Positions 1-7,941 of a stretch of DNA of 64,000 nucleotides are shown here, one piece after another. The stretch's first letter is position 1, and every line of letters starts with the position of its first letter. The notes beneath the pieces were generated by a model, which had not been told where the DNA came from, made no database searches, and saw only the letters and a program-made list of their open reading frames with translations. Source of the stretch: Amycolatopsis pretoriensis (GTDB lineage Bacteria; Actinomycetota; Actinomycetes; Mycobacteriales; Pseudonocardiaceae); contig NZ_FNUJ01000020.1 in assembly GCF_900107925.1 (NCBI RefSeq), positions 28,313-92,312 on the forward strand. Direction: 5' to 3'. Made by a program: the position numbers and the translations under genes.

Positions 1-2
1 TC

Positions 3-680
3 CTGCGGCTGCGCGGCACCGGCGGGTACGAAGGCGCGCTCTCCCACCACACCGACGAAGCCGCGCTCGCCCTGATCAGCTCCTATGTGGACGGTCTGCG
101 CGACCTCGCGATCGCGTTCGCGGACAAGGGACTGCTCGACGGGCAGGTCATCGTCACCGCCGGCGGCAGCGCGTACTTCGACCAGGTCGCCAACGAGCTG
201 ACCAAGCCGTGGCCGGCCGGGCTCGACGTGCTGCCGGTGCTGCGCAGCGGCGCCTACGTCACCCACGACGACGGTTTCTACCGCGAAATCTCCCCGCTCG
301 GCGACCACCCGCGCATCGACGGCGTCGCGTCGTTCCGGCCCGCCCTGCGTGCCTGGGCGCAGGTGACGTCGAAGCCGTCGGACGAGCTCGCGCTGCTGAC
401 CATCGGCAAGCGTGACGCGTCCTTCGACGAGGGCATGCCCGAGCCGCAGCTGCGCCGGACCCCGAACGGGCCCGCCGAGCCGCTCGAAGGCCACGTCGTC
501 GCGAAGATGAACGACCAGCACGCCTTCCTCACGCTGCCCGCCGGCTCGCCGGTCGAGGTGGGCGACTGGGTCGGGCTCGGCCTGTCGCACCCGTGCACGG
601 TGTTCGACAAGTGGCCGCTGCTGCCGGTGACCGCCGCCGACGGCGAAACCGTCGTCGACCTCGTGCGGACGTGGTTCTGA
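3..680 (+). CDS. D-serine dehydratase-like (DSD1-type) PLP enzyme, 5' truncated
   Basis: The reading frame is open from base 3, so the N-terminus, with the PLP lysine of the alanine-racemase-like barrel, lies outside the window. The visible 225 residues cover the end of the barrel and the C-terminal beta domain. The motif LSHPCTVFDKW near the end matches the His-x-Cys zinc ligands of the DSD1 family (D-serine dehydratase and 'amino acid deaminase' proteins). These enzymes deaminate or cleave D-amino acids in the cytoplasm. The stop codon overlaps the next start (TGATG), and the next two genes encode a D-aminoacylase and a GntP permease, which supports a D-amino-acid catabolic operon. The exact substrate (D-serine, D-threonine or other) cannot be told from this fragment. 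Confidence 0.8.
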   Translation: MRLRGTGGYEGALSHHTDEAALALISSYVDGLRDLAIAFADKGLLDGQVIVTAGGSAYFDQVANELTKPWPAGLDVLPVLRSGAYVTHDDGFYREISPLGDHPRIDGVASFRPALRAWAQVTSKPSDELALLTIGKRDASFDEGMPEPQLRRTPNGPAEPLEGHVVAKMNDQHAFLTLPAGSPVEVGDWVGLGLSHPCTVFDKWPLLPVTAADGETVVDLVRTWF

Positions 681-2275
681 TGGACGTCGTCGTCAAGAAC
701 GCGCTGGTCGCGGACGGCACCGGCGAGCCCCTCGCCCGCCACGACGTCGGGATCACCGACGGGCGGATCGCGGAGGTCGCCGAGGCCGGGTCGCTCACCG
801 GCGGCCGGACGATCGACGCGGACGGCCTGGTGCTCGCGCCCGGGTTCATCGACATGCACTCGCACTCCGACCTGCAGCTGCTGGCCAATCCGGACCACCC
901 GGCCAAGATCACGCAGGGCGTCACGACCGAGGTGCTCGGGCAGGACGGGCTGTCGTACGCGCCGGTGGACGACACGGTGCTCGAAGCGCTGCGGCAGCAG
1001 CTGGCCGGCTGGAACGACGACCCGGCCGGCTTCGACTGGAACTGGCGCTCGGTCGGCGAGTACCTCGACCGCCTCGACCAGGGCGTCGCGGTCAACGCGG
1101 CCTACCTGGTGCCGCAGGGCACGGTCCGGATGCTCACCGTCGGCTGGGACGACCGCCCGGCGACCGACGCCGAGCTGACGCGGATGAAGGAACTCGTCGC
1201 CACCGGCTTGGACGAGGGCGCGATGGGCATGTCGTCGGGCCTGACCTACACCCCGGGGATGTACGCCGAGACGAGCGAACTGGTCGAGCTGTGCCGCGTG
1301 GTCGGCGAGGGTGGTGGCTTCTACAGCCCGCACCACCGCAGCTACGGCAAAGGCGCGCTCGAGGCGTTCGCCGAGATGATCGACGTCAGCCGGCGATCGG
1401 GCTGCCCGCTGCACCTCGCGCACGCGACGATGAACTTCTCGGTGAACAAGGGCAAGGCGCCCGACCTGCTGAAGCTCCTCGACGACGCGCTCGACGACGG
1501 CTGCGACATCTCCCTCGACACCTACCCGTACCTGCCGGGCGCGACCTACCTCTCCGCGCTGCTGCCGAGCTGGGCCACCGAAGGCGGACTGGACGCCACT
1601 CTCGCCCGGCTGTCCGATGTGGACGAACGCGAGCGGATCCGCGCCGAGATCGAAGAGTCCGGTTCGGACGGTGCGCACGGCGTCCCGATCGACTGGGACG
1701 CCATCGAAATCAACGGCGTCCGCCACGAGCACAACAACCACCTCGTCGGACACAGCGTCGCCGCGTCCGCGCGGACGCGGGGCACCGAACCGGCGAAGCT
1801 GTACTTCGACACGCTCCTCGACGAAAAGCTCGGCACGTCGTGCCTGATGCACGTCGGGCACGAGGAGAACGTCCAGGCCATCATGCGGCACCGCACGCAC
1901 ACCGGCGGCAGCGACGGCCTCCTCGTCGGCGCCCGGCCGCACCCGCGCGCGTGGGGCACGTTCCCCCGCTACCTGGCCCGGTACGTCCGCGAGCTGGGCG
2001 TGCTGGACCTGGCCGAGTGCGTGGCCCACCTGACCGGACGGGCCGCCCGGCGGCTGCGCCTGGCCGACCGCGGGCTGGTGCGCGCCGGGTACGCCGCCGA
2101 CCTGGTGCTGTTCGACCCGGACGCGGTCGCCGACACCGCCACCTTCGACGACCCGCGGCAGCCCGCCGCGGGCATCACCCACGTCTTCGTCAACGGCGTC
2201 GCCGCCCTCGACGACGGCCGTCCCACCGGCGCCCTCGCCGGCCACTCCCTGCGCAACCCCCGGAGAGCCCGATGA
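680..2275 (+). CDS. N-acyl-D-amino-acid deacylase (D-aminoacylase)
   Basis: This 531-residue cytoplasmic amidohydrolase removes the acyl group from N-acyl-D-amino acids. The N-terminal beta strands lead into GFIDMHSHSD, with metal ligands H60 and H62. Further along are QGVTTEVLGQDG, LHLAHATMN and HVGHEENVQAIMRH, the conserved blocks of the D-aminoacylase/dihydroorotase superfamily, and a C-terminal beta domain with ADLVLFDPD. Length fits the family. ATG 680 is chosen because it overlaps the preceding stop by one base and begins the conserved N-terminal strand. The gene overlaps the GntP permease start by four bases (ATGA), so the three genes are probably one transcript. Free D-amino acid released here would feed the preceding PLP enzyme. 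Confidence 0.9.
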   Translation: MDVVVKNALVADGTGEPLARHDVGITDGRIAEVAEAGSLTGGRTIDADGLVLAPGFIDMHSHSDLQLLANPDHPAKITQGVTTEVLGQDGLSYAPVDDTVLEALRQQLAGWNDDPAGFDWNWRSVGEYLDRLDQGVAVNAAYLVPQGTVRMLTVGWDDRPATDAELTRMKELVATGLDEGAMGMSSGLTYTPGMYAETSELVELCRVVGEGGGFYSPHHRSYGKGALEAFAEMIDVSRRSGCPLHLAHATMNFSVNKGKAPDLLKLLDDALDDGCDISLDTYPYLPGATYLSALLPSWATEGGLDATLARLSDVDERERIRAEIEESGSDGAHGVPIDWDAIEINGVRHEHNNHLVGHSVAASARTRGTEPAKLYFDTLLDEKLGTSCLMHVGHEENVQAIMRHRTHTGGSDGLLVGARPHPRAWGTFPRYLARYVRELGVLDLAECVAHLTGRAARRLRLADRGLVRAGYAADLVLFDPDAVADTATFDDPRQPAAGITHVFVNGVAALDDGRPTGALAGHSLRNPRRAR

Positions 2276-3660
2276 TCCACTGGCTGCAACACACCACGGG
2301 CGGGCTGCTCACGCTCGCCGCCGTCTCGATCGCCGTCCTGTTGCTGCTGATCGTCAAGCTGAAGATCGAGCCGTTCATCGCGCTGATCGTCGTGGGCCTG
2401 CTCACCGCGCTGGCCGCCGGCCTGCCGGTCGGGACGATCGTCGGCACCGCGCAGAAGTCGTCGGACTCCTTGCTGGAAAAGGGGTTCGGCAGCATCCTCG
2501 GGCACATCACGGCGATCATCGGGCTCGGCACGCTGCTCGGGTCGATCCTGGAACGCTCGGGTGGCGCGAAGGTGCTCACCGGCGCGCTGCTGCGGGCGTT
2601 CGGCGAGAAGCGGGCGCCGCTGGCGATGGGTGTCGCCGGGTTCATCTTCGGCATCCCGGTGTTCTTCGACATCGGCATCTTCGTCCTGGCACCGCTGGTG
2701 TACGTCGCCGCGAAGCAGGGAAAGCGCTCCCTCGTGCTGTACGCGATGCCGCTGATCGCCGGTCTGTCGATCACGCACGCCTTCCTGCCGCCGCACCCGG
2801 GTCCGGTCGCCGCGGCCGGTCTGCTGCACGTCGAGCTCGGCTGGATCATCCTGATGGGCCTGGCGTGCGGCATCCCCGCGTTCCTGATCGGCGGCGTGGC
2901 CTACGCGACCTGGATCGGCAAGCGCATCGACGTCGCCGTGCCCGAAGAGATGATCGTCGCCGAGGAGGAGGGCGAGCAGGAGGAGAACGTGCCGTCGCTG
3001 GCGCTGGTCGGCTCGATCATCGCGGTGCCGCTGGTGCTGATCCTGGCCGGCACGTTCGGCAGCATCTGGCTGCCGAAGGGCTCCGCGCTCTCGGGAGTCG
3101 CCGCGTTCATCGGCACTCCGGCGGTGGCCCTGACCGTCGCCGTGCTGCTCGCGTCCTGGCTGCTCGGGCTGCGCCGCGGGTTCACCGGCAAGGACCTCAA
3201 CGAGCTGGCCGCGAAGTCGCTGCGGCCGGTCGCGATGATCCTGCTGGTCGTCGGCGCGGGCGCGTTCTTCGGCGCGGTGCTGTCGGCCACCGGCATCGGC
3301 AAGGCCGTCGCCGACTCGCTGCACGACGCCGGGCTGCCGGTGCTGCTCGCGGCGTACGTCATCAGCTGCGGCATGCGCATCGCGCAGGGTTCGGCCACCG
3401 TCGCCATCGTGACCACGAGCGGGATCATCGCGCCGACCGTGGCGCAGCTCGGGTACTCGCAGGTGCAGCTGGCCTTGCTGGTCATGGCGATCTCGGCCGG
3501 GTCGATCATCGCCTCGCACGTCAACGACGGCGGCTTCTGGATCGTTTCGCGGTACTTCAACATGAGCGTCATGCAGACGCTGAAGTCCTGGACCGCGCTG
3601 GAAACCGTGCTTTCCGTTTCCGGATTCGGGGTTTCGGCATTGCTCATGGCCGTGGTCTAG
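2272..3660 (+). CDS. GntP-family permease
   Basis: A 462-residue integral membrane protein with about 12 hydrophobic segments and the GntP signature around residues 160-185 (SITHAFLPPHPGP). GntP proteins are proton symporters for gluconate and related acids; some members carry D-serine or other small hydroxy/amino acids. Its position directly after a D-aminoacylase and a DSD1-type enzyme argues for import of a D-amino acid or its N-acyl form rather than gluconate; this is inference from context. A hydrophilic, Glu-rich cytoplasmic loop lies near residues 222-240. The stop codon TAG lies inside a perfect dre palindrome (3653-3664) belonging to the next operon. Confidence 0.88.
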   Translation: MIHWLQHTTGGLLTLAAVSIAVLLLLIVKLKIEPFIALIVVGLLTALAAGLPVGTIVGTAQKSSDSLLEKGFGSILGHITAIIGLGTLLGSILERSGGAKVLTGALLRAFGEKRAPLAMGVAGFIFGIPVFFDIGIFVLAPLVYVAAKQGKRSLVLYAMPLIAGLSITHAFLPPHPGPVAAAGLLHVELGWIILMGLACGIPAFLIGGVAYATWIGKRIDVAVPEEMIVAEEEGEQEENVPSLALVGSIIAVPLVLILAGTFGSIWLPKGSALSGVAAFIGTPAVALTVAVLLASWLLGLRRGFTGKDLNELAAKSLRPVAMILLVVGAGAFFGAVLSATGIGKAVADSLHDAGLPVLLAAYVISCGMRIAQGSATVAIVTTSGIIAPTVAQLGYSQVQLALLVMAISAGSIIASHVNDGGFWIVSRYFNMSVMQTLKSWTALETVLSVSGFGVSALLMAVV

Positions 3661-3664
3661 ACCA
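3653..3664. promoter_or_regulatory. dre site (DasR-type operator)
   Basis: TGGTCTAGACCA is a perfect 12-bp palindrome identical to the core of the DasR-responsive element known from Streptomyces, where the GntR regulator DasR represses aminosugar genes and is released by glucosamine-6-phosphate. It overlaps the stop codon of the GntP gene and lies 38 bp before the first gene of the sugar-import operon, the right place for an operator. That a DasR orthologue binds here is inference. Confidence 0.85.
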
Positions 3665-3702
3665 TACTGGAGGGAAGCCGCCGCCCGAACCGTTGGGAGA
3701 CA

Positions 3703-4833
3703 ATGATGACCGGACTTTCCCGTCGCACGTTCCTCGGCGCCGCCGCGGGCGCGAGTGCCGCCACCGTTCTCGGTGCGCAGCTCGCATCCGCGGCCACCAC
3801 TTCGAAGGGCTGCATCGCCGGAGGAACCGTGTACATCGGCAGTTACACCAGCGGGGCGGGCGGCCACGGCCTCGACGTCTCGAGCCGGTCGGGCGCCACC
3901 CTGGGACCGGTGCGCACGGTGCCCGGCATCACCGACACGTCGTGGTTCGACCGCGGCGCCGACGGAAAGACGCTGTACGTCACCAACGAAGGTGACCCCA
4001 ACGGGTACGTCTCGGCGTTGAACATCGCCGACGCGACGAATCCCAAGCTGCTCAACAAGGTTTCCTCGAAGGGCGGCGCGCCGACGCACCTGAGCGTGCA
4101 TTCGAGCCAGAAGTACGTGCTGGCGGCGAACTACAGCTCGGGCAGCGTCGTCGTGCTGCCGATCCTGGCCGGCGGCAAGCTCGGCGCGGCCACCGACCTG
4201 GTGACGCACAAGGCCTCCTCCGGGCAGGCCCACGCCCACCAGGTCGTCAACGACCCGACCGGGCGCTGGGTGCTGTCGGTCGACCTCGGCGCCGACTCGG
4301 TGTACGTCTACTCCCTCGACGTCGCCACCGGAAAGCTTTCGCTGCACCAGCAGCTGAAGCTGCCGGCCGGCGCCGGGCCGCGGCACCTCGCGTTCGACAA
4401 GACCGGGACGTTCGCCTACATCCTGCAGGAACTGCGCCCGGAGGTGACGGTCGCGAGCTGGGACGCGGCCACCGGGACGCTGAAGGCGCTTTCCGTCGTC
4501 CCGGCCGTGCCGCCGGGCAGCACCGGCGACCTGTTCCCGGGCGAGATCGCCCTGTCGAAGGACGGGAAGTTCGCCTACGCCACCGTCCGCGGGCCCAACA
4601 CCCTGGCGACGTTCTCGGTCGCCGGTGACTCGCTGAAGCTGGTGTCCACTGTGTCCAGTGGCGGCAACTGGCCGCGGCACGTCGCCCTCGATCCGGGCGA
4701 GAACTGGTTCTACGTGTCGAACCAGCGGTCCGGCACCGTCACGTGGCTGCCGCGCGACCCGGCCACCGGCCTGCCCGGCGCGGTCGCCGGCAGCCTCGCG
4801 GTGCCCGACGTCAACTCGGTTCACTTCGCCTGA
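3703..4833 (+). CDS. Tat-exported lactonase-family beta-propeller protein
   Basis: A 376-residue protein with a twin-arginine signal (SRRTFLG at residues 6-12, then an Ala-rich hydrophobic stretch ending near residue 30). The mature part has propeller-like repeats (TLYVTNEGDPNGYVSALNI, KYVLAANYSSGSVVVL, GPRHLAFDKTGTFAYIL, FAYATVRGPNTLATF), typical of the 7-bladed 6-phosphogluconolactonase-like (lactonase, YbhE/Pgl) family. Start ATG 3703 follows GGGAG; ATG 3706 is an alternative. It is the first gene after the dre site and precedes the DasA-like lipoprotein by 31 bp. Its role in sugar uptake is unknown; it could act on a sugar lactone outside the membrane or simply bind ligand. Confidence 0.82.
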   Translation: MMTGLSRRTFLGAAAGASAATVLGAQLASAATTSKGCIAGGTVYIGSYTSGAGGHGLDVSSRSGATLGPVRTVPGITDTSWFDRGADGKTLYVTNEGDPNGYVSALNIADATNPKLLNKVSSKGGAPTHLSVHSSQKYVLAANYSSGSVVVLPILAGGKLGAATDLVTHKASSGQAHAHQVVNDPTGRWVLSVDLGADSVYVYSLDVATGKLSLHQQLKLPAGAGPRHLAFDKTGTFAYILQELRPEVTVASWDAATGTLKALSVVPAVPPGSTGDLFPGEIALSKDGKFAYATVRGPNTLATFSVAGDSLKLVSTVSSGGNWPRHVALDPGENWFYVSNQRSGTVTWLPRDPATGLPGAVAGSLAVPDVNSVHFA

Positions 4834-4864
4834 CGCCGTTCGGGCACCCACTGGAGGATTCGTC

Positions 4865-6148
4865 ATGAGACTGCGCCGCACCCTGCCCTTGATCGCCGGG
4901 CTGGCCCTGCTCGCCGGCTGCGCGCCCACCCAGTCCGCGCCCGCCGGCTCCGGCGGGGACGACAAGACCGGCACCGTCCGCGTCTGGCTGTTCGACGAGG
5001 CCAACCGCGCGCCGAAGGAGGCCGCGGTCAAGGACGCCATCACCGAGTTCAAGGCCGCGCACCAGGGCGTCGAGGTCGACGTCCAGTGGGTGCCGGTCGA
5101 GGGCCGCGCCGACAAGTTCTCCGGCGCCTTCAACGACCCGAACAACGCGCCGGACGTCGCCGAGTTCGGCAACACCGACGTCTCCAGCTACGCCGCCACC
5201 GGCGCGCTGGCCGACCTGACCGGCGACCTCGCGTCGTGGAGCGGGGGCAAGGACCTCATCCCGACCGTGCTGGACACGGCGAAGTCCGGCGGCAAGACCT
5301 ACGGCCTGCCCTGGTACACCGGCATCCGCGCGCTCTACTACCGCACGGACGTCTTCACCGAGCTGGGCCTCAAGCCGCCGACGACGCTCACCGAACTGAC
5401 CGACACCGCCCGTCGCATCCGCGCCGCCAAGCCGGACCTCTACGGCATCTCCGTCGGCGGCAAGTACACCTACGCGATGCTGCCGTTCCTCTGGGCCAAC
5501 GGCGGTGAGCTGGCGACGGACAACGGCGGCAAGTGGAAGTCGGCGGTCACCGAGGACAAGGCCAAGGCCGGCGTGACGCAGTACGCGAGCCTGCTCAAGG
5601 ACGACATCTGCCCGCCCGCGCAGTGCGCGAACCTGACCGGCACGCAGAGCGTCACGGCGTTCGCCGGCGGCAAGGCCGGGATGACCATCGGCGGCGACTT
5701 CAACCGCAAGGCCGTCGAACAGGGCGCGGTCAAGGGCAAGTACGCCGTCGTCCCGATCCCCGGCACGACCGCGGGCAGCGTCGCCCCCGCGTTCGCCGGC
5801 GGCAACCTCCTGGGTGTCTTCAACGCTTCCAAGCACCGCGGCCTGGCGCTGGAGTTCATCGAGCTGCTCGGCGGCGCGAAGTACCAGGAGAAGATGTACA
5901 CGGCGATGGGGAACCTGCCGACCTTGAGCAGCGTGCAGCAGAAGCTCGCGGCGAACGACCCGTTCCTCAAGCCGTTCGTCGACACGCTGAAGGCGGGCAC
6001 GAAGTTCGTCCCGGCGACCCCGGCGTGGTCGAAGATCGACAGCCAGAACGTGCTGCCGACCGCCGTCCAGCAGATCGCGACCGGCGGCAAGGACCCGGCG
6101 GCGGCGCTGACCGACGCGGCCGCGGCGATGGACAAGGCCTTCGGGTAG
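4865..6148 (+). CDS. dasA: DasA-like sugar-binding lipoprotein of an ABC importer
   Basis: A 427-residue extracellular solute-binding protein (family 1). The signal peptide ends in the lipobox LLAGC with C19 as the lipidated residue. The body holds the two-lobed binding-protein pattern (VRVWLFDEANRAP, YGLPWYTGIRALYYRTD, MLPFLWANGGE, KAGMTIGGDFNRK). A ribosome binding site GGAGG precedes ATG 4865. It is followed directly by two MalF/MalG-type permeases and a GH20 hexosaminidase, the order of the Streptomyces das operon, and the unit sits behind a dre site. The likely ligand is chitobiose or N-acetylglucosamine. No ATPase is in the operon; in Streptomyces the shared ATPase MsiK serves DasABC. 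The substrate is inferred from context. Confidence 0.85.
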   Translation: MRLRRTLPLIAGLALLAGCAPTQSAPAGSGGDDKTGTVRVWLFDEANRAPKEAAVKDAITEFKAAHQGVEVDVQWVPVEGRADKFSGAFNDPNNAPDVAEFGNTDVSSYAATGALADLTGDLASWSGGKDLIPTVLDTAKSGGKTYGLPWYTGIRALYYRTDVFTELGLKPPTTLTELTDTARRIRAAKPDLYGISVGGKYTYAMLPFLWANGGELATDNGGKWKSAVTEDKAKAGVTQYASLLKDDICPPAQCANLTGTQSVTAFAGGKAGMTIGGDFNRKAVEQGAVKGKYAVVPIPGTTAGSVAPAFAGGNLLGVFNASKHRGLALEFIELLGGAKYQEKMYTAMGNLPTLSSVQQKLAANDPFLKPFVDTLKAGTKFVPATPAWSKIDSQNVLPTAVQQIATGGKDPAAALTDAAAAMDKAFG

Positions 6149-7095
6149 TGGTGACCGTCCAGGAAGCCCCTTCCGTCACGGCGCCCGCGCGGCGGCCGCG
6201 GCGGAAGGGGGACGGCCGGGCCGCCGCGCTCTACCTCGCCCCGGCGGGCATCCTGCTCGCGGCGATGCTGGCCTACCCGATCTACCAGCTGGTCCTGATC
6301 TCGTTCTACGACTACGGCCAGCCACAGGCCGCGGGCAACGCGCCGCTGGTGTTCCTCGGCTTCGACAACTACGCCGACCTGCTGTCCGAGGTGCAGTTCT
6401 GGACCGTGCTCGGCAAGACGGTCGGGTTCGCGGCGGCGTGCGTCATCGGCAGTCTCGTCGTCGGCACCGGGCTCGCGGTGCTGGCTTCGCGCGTGCGTTC
6501 GCTCCCCCGGACGCTGCTGTTCCTGGCCGCGCTCGGCGCGTGGTCGACGCCGGCGATCGCGGGCTCCTACGTCTGGCTGTTCCTCTTCGACACCGACTTC
6601 GGCCTGGTCAACGAGGTGCTGTCGGGGATCGGGCTGCCGTTCGAGCACCACTCGTGGACCTTCGGCACGTTCGGCGCGTTCGGGCTGGTCGCCGCCGAGG
6701 TGATCTGGTGCTCGTTCCCGTTCGTGCTGGTCACGATGTACGCCGGCATCAAGGGTGTCCCGGACGAGGTCCTGGAGGCCGCGTCGCTCGACGGCGCGTC
6801 GGTGTGGCGCACGAGCTGGTCGATCGTGCTGCCGATGGTGCGGCCGCTGCTGATGATCGCGACCGTCCAGTCGATCATCTGGGACTTCAAGGTCTTCACC
6901 CAGATCTACGTGATGACCAACGGCGGCGGCGTCGCCGGCCGCAACCTGGTCCTCAACGTCTACGCCTACCAACAGGCTTTCGCCGGGCAGGAGTACGGCC
7001 TCGGCTCGGCGATCGGAGTCGTCATGACGCTCTTGCTGCTCTCGGTCACCGGGCTGTACGTCCGGTCGCAACGCCGGAGCGCGGCATGGCTGTAG
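6148..7095 (+). CDS. dasB: DasB-like sugar ABC permease (MalF type)
   Basis: A 315-residue inner-membrane permease with six predicted helices. The cytoplasmic EAA loop is at about residues 210-230 (EAASLDGASVWRTSW), which docks the ATPase. The N-terminus is Arg-rich (RRPRRKGDGR) before the first helix. The start is GTG 6148, overlapping the dasA stop by one base; GTG 6151 is equally possible. It overlaps the next permease gene by 10 bp, so translation is coupled. It forms the membrane channel with the next gene product. Confidence 0.87.
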   Translation: MVTVQEAPSVTAPARRPRRKGDGRAAALYLAPAGILLAAMLAYPIYQLVLISFYDYGQPQAAGNAPLVFLGFDNYADLLSEVQFWTVLGKTVGFAAACVIGSLVVGTGLAVLASRVRSLPRTLLFLAALGAWSTPAIAGSYVWLFLFDTDFGLVNEVLSGIGLPFEHHSWTFGTFGAFGLVAAEVIWCSFPFVLVTMYAGIKGVPDEVLEAASLDGASVWRTSWSIVLPMVRPLLMIATVQSIIWDFKVFTQIYVMTNGGGVAGRNLVLNVYAYQQAFAGQEYGLGSAIGVVMTLLLLSVTGLYVRSQRRSAAWL

Positions 7096-7940
7096 CTGTC
7101 CGCCGGCCCGGCCGGCTGATCGCCGAGGTCGTCACGGTCGTGATCGCCGGGGTCGTCGCGTTCCCGCTGTACTGGATGCTGCTCTCGGCGTTCAAATCGC
7201 CGGGTGAGATCCAGTCGGCGAACCCGAAACCGTGGACGTTCAGCCCGTCGCTCGACAGCTTCGAGCGCGTGCTCACGGTGTCCGGCTTCGGGCGGTTCTT
7301 CGTGAACAGCCTGGTGGTGGCGCTGGTCGTCGTCGTGCTTTCGCTGCTGCTGTCGTTCCTTTCGGCGGTCGCGCTGACGCGGTTTTCGTTCAAGGGCCGG
7401 ACCGTGCTGCTGGTGATGATCCTGGTCGCGCAGATGGTTCCGGTGGAGGCGCTGACCATCCCGCTGTTCTTCCTGATGCGGCAGATCGGCGGCGTCGCGC
7501 CGGCGTTCGGGCTCAACGAGCTGGGCTCGCTGGTGCTGGTGCACCTGGCGTTCAGCCTGCCGTTCGCGATCTGGATGCTGCGCGGGTTCGTCGCCGCGGT
7601 GCCGGTGGAGCTCGAAGAGGCGGCCAAGCTCGACGGCGCGTCACGCATGCGGTTCACCTGGCAGATCCTGTTCCCGCTGGTGGCGCCCGGGCTGGTCGCG
7701 GTGAGCGTGCTCGCGTTCATCCACGCCTGGAACGACTTCCTCTTCGCCAAGACGTTCATCATCTCCAAGACCGAGAACCAGACGCTGCCGCAGGCGATCC
7801 TGGTGTTCTTCAAGCCGGAGGACACCGACTGGGGTGCGGTGATGGCGTCCTCGACGCTGATGACGATCCCGGTTCTCGTGTTCTTCGTCCTCGTGCAACG
7901 ACGGCTGGTGTCCGGGATGGCCGGCGCCGTGAAGGGCTGA
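7086..7940 (+). CDS. dasC: DasC-like sugar ABC permease (MalG type)
   Basis: A 284-residue permease with six predicted helices and a clear EAA loop near residues 175-195 (EEAAKLDGASRMRFTW). The MalG-like C-terminal segment (LPQAILVFFKPEDTDWG) is present. ATG 7086 lies inside the end of the previous gene; only one base separates its stop from the GH20 start. It is the second membrane subunit of the Das-like importer. Confidence 0.87.
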   Translation: MAVAVRRPGRLIAEVVTVVIAGVVAFPLYWMLLSAFKSPGEIQSANPKPWTFSPSLDSFERVLTVSGFGRFFVNSLVVALVVVVLSLLLSFLSAVALTRFSFKGRTVLLVMILVAQMVPVEALTIPLFFLMRQIGGVAPAFGLNELGSLVLVHLAFSLPFAIWMLRGFVAAVPVELEEAAKLDGASRMRFTWQILFPLVAPGLVAVSVLAFIHAWNDFLFAKTFIISKTENQTLPQAILVFFKPEDTDWGAVMASSTLMTIPVLVFFVLVQRRLVSGMAGAVKG

Positions 7941-7941
7941 C

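Noticed and set aside
278..5175. Long minus-strand open frames (655 and 1068 codons) opposite the D-amino-acid and das-like genes
   Set aside because: They are Arg/Pro/Gly/Val-rich, match no family and lie exactly opposite well-supported genes; such antisense frames are common at this G+C.
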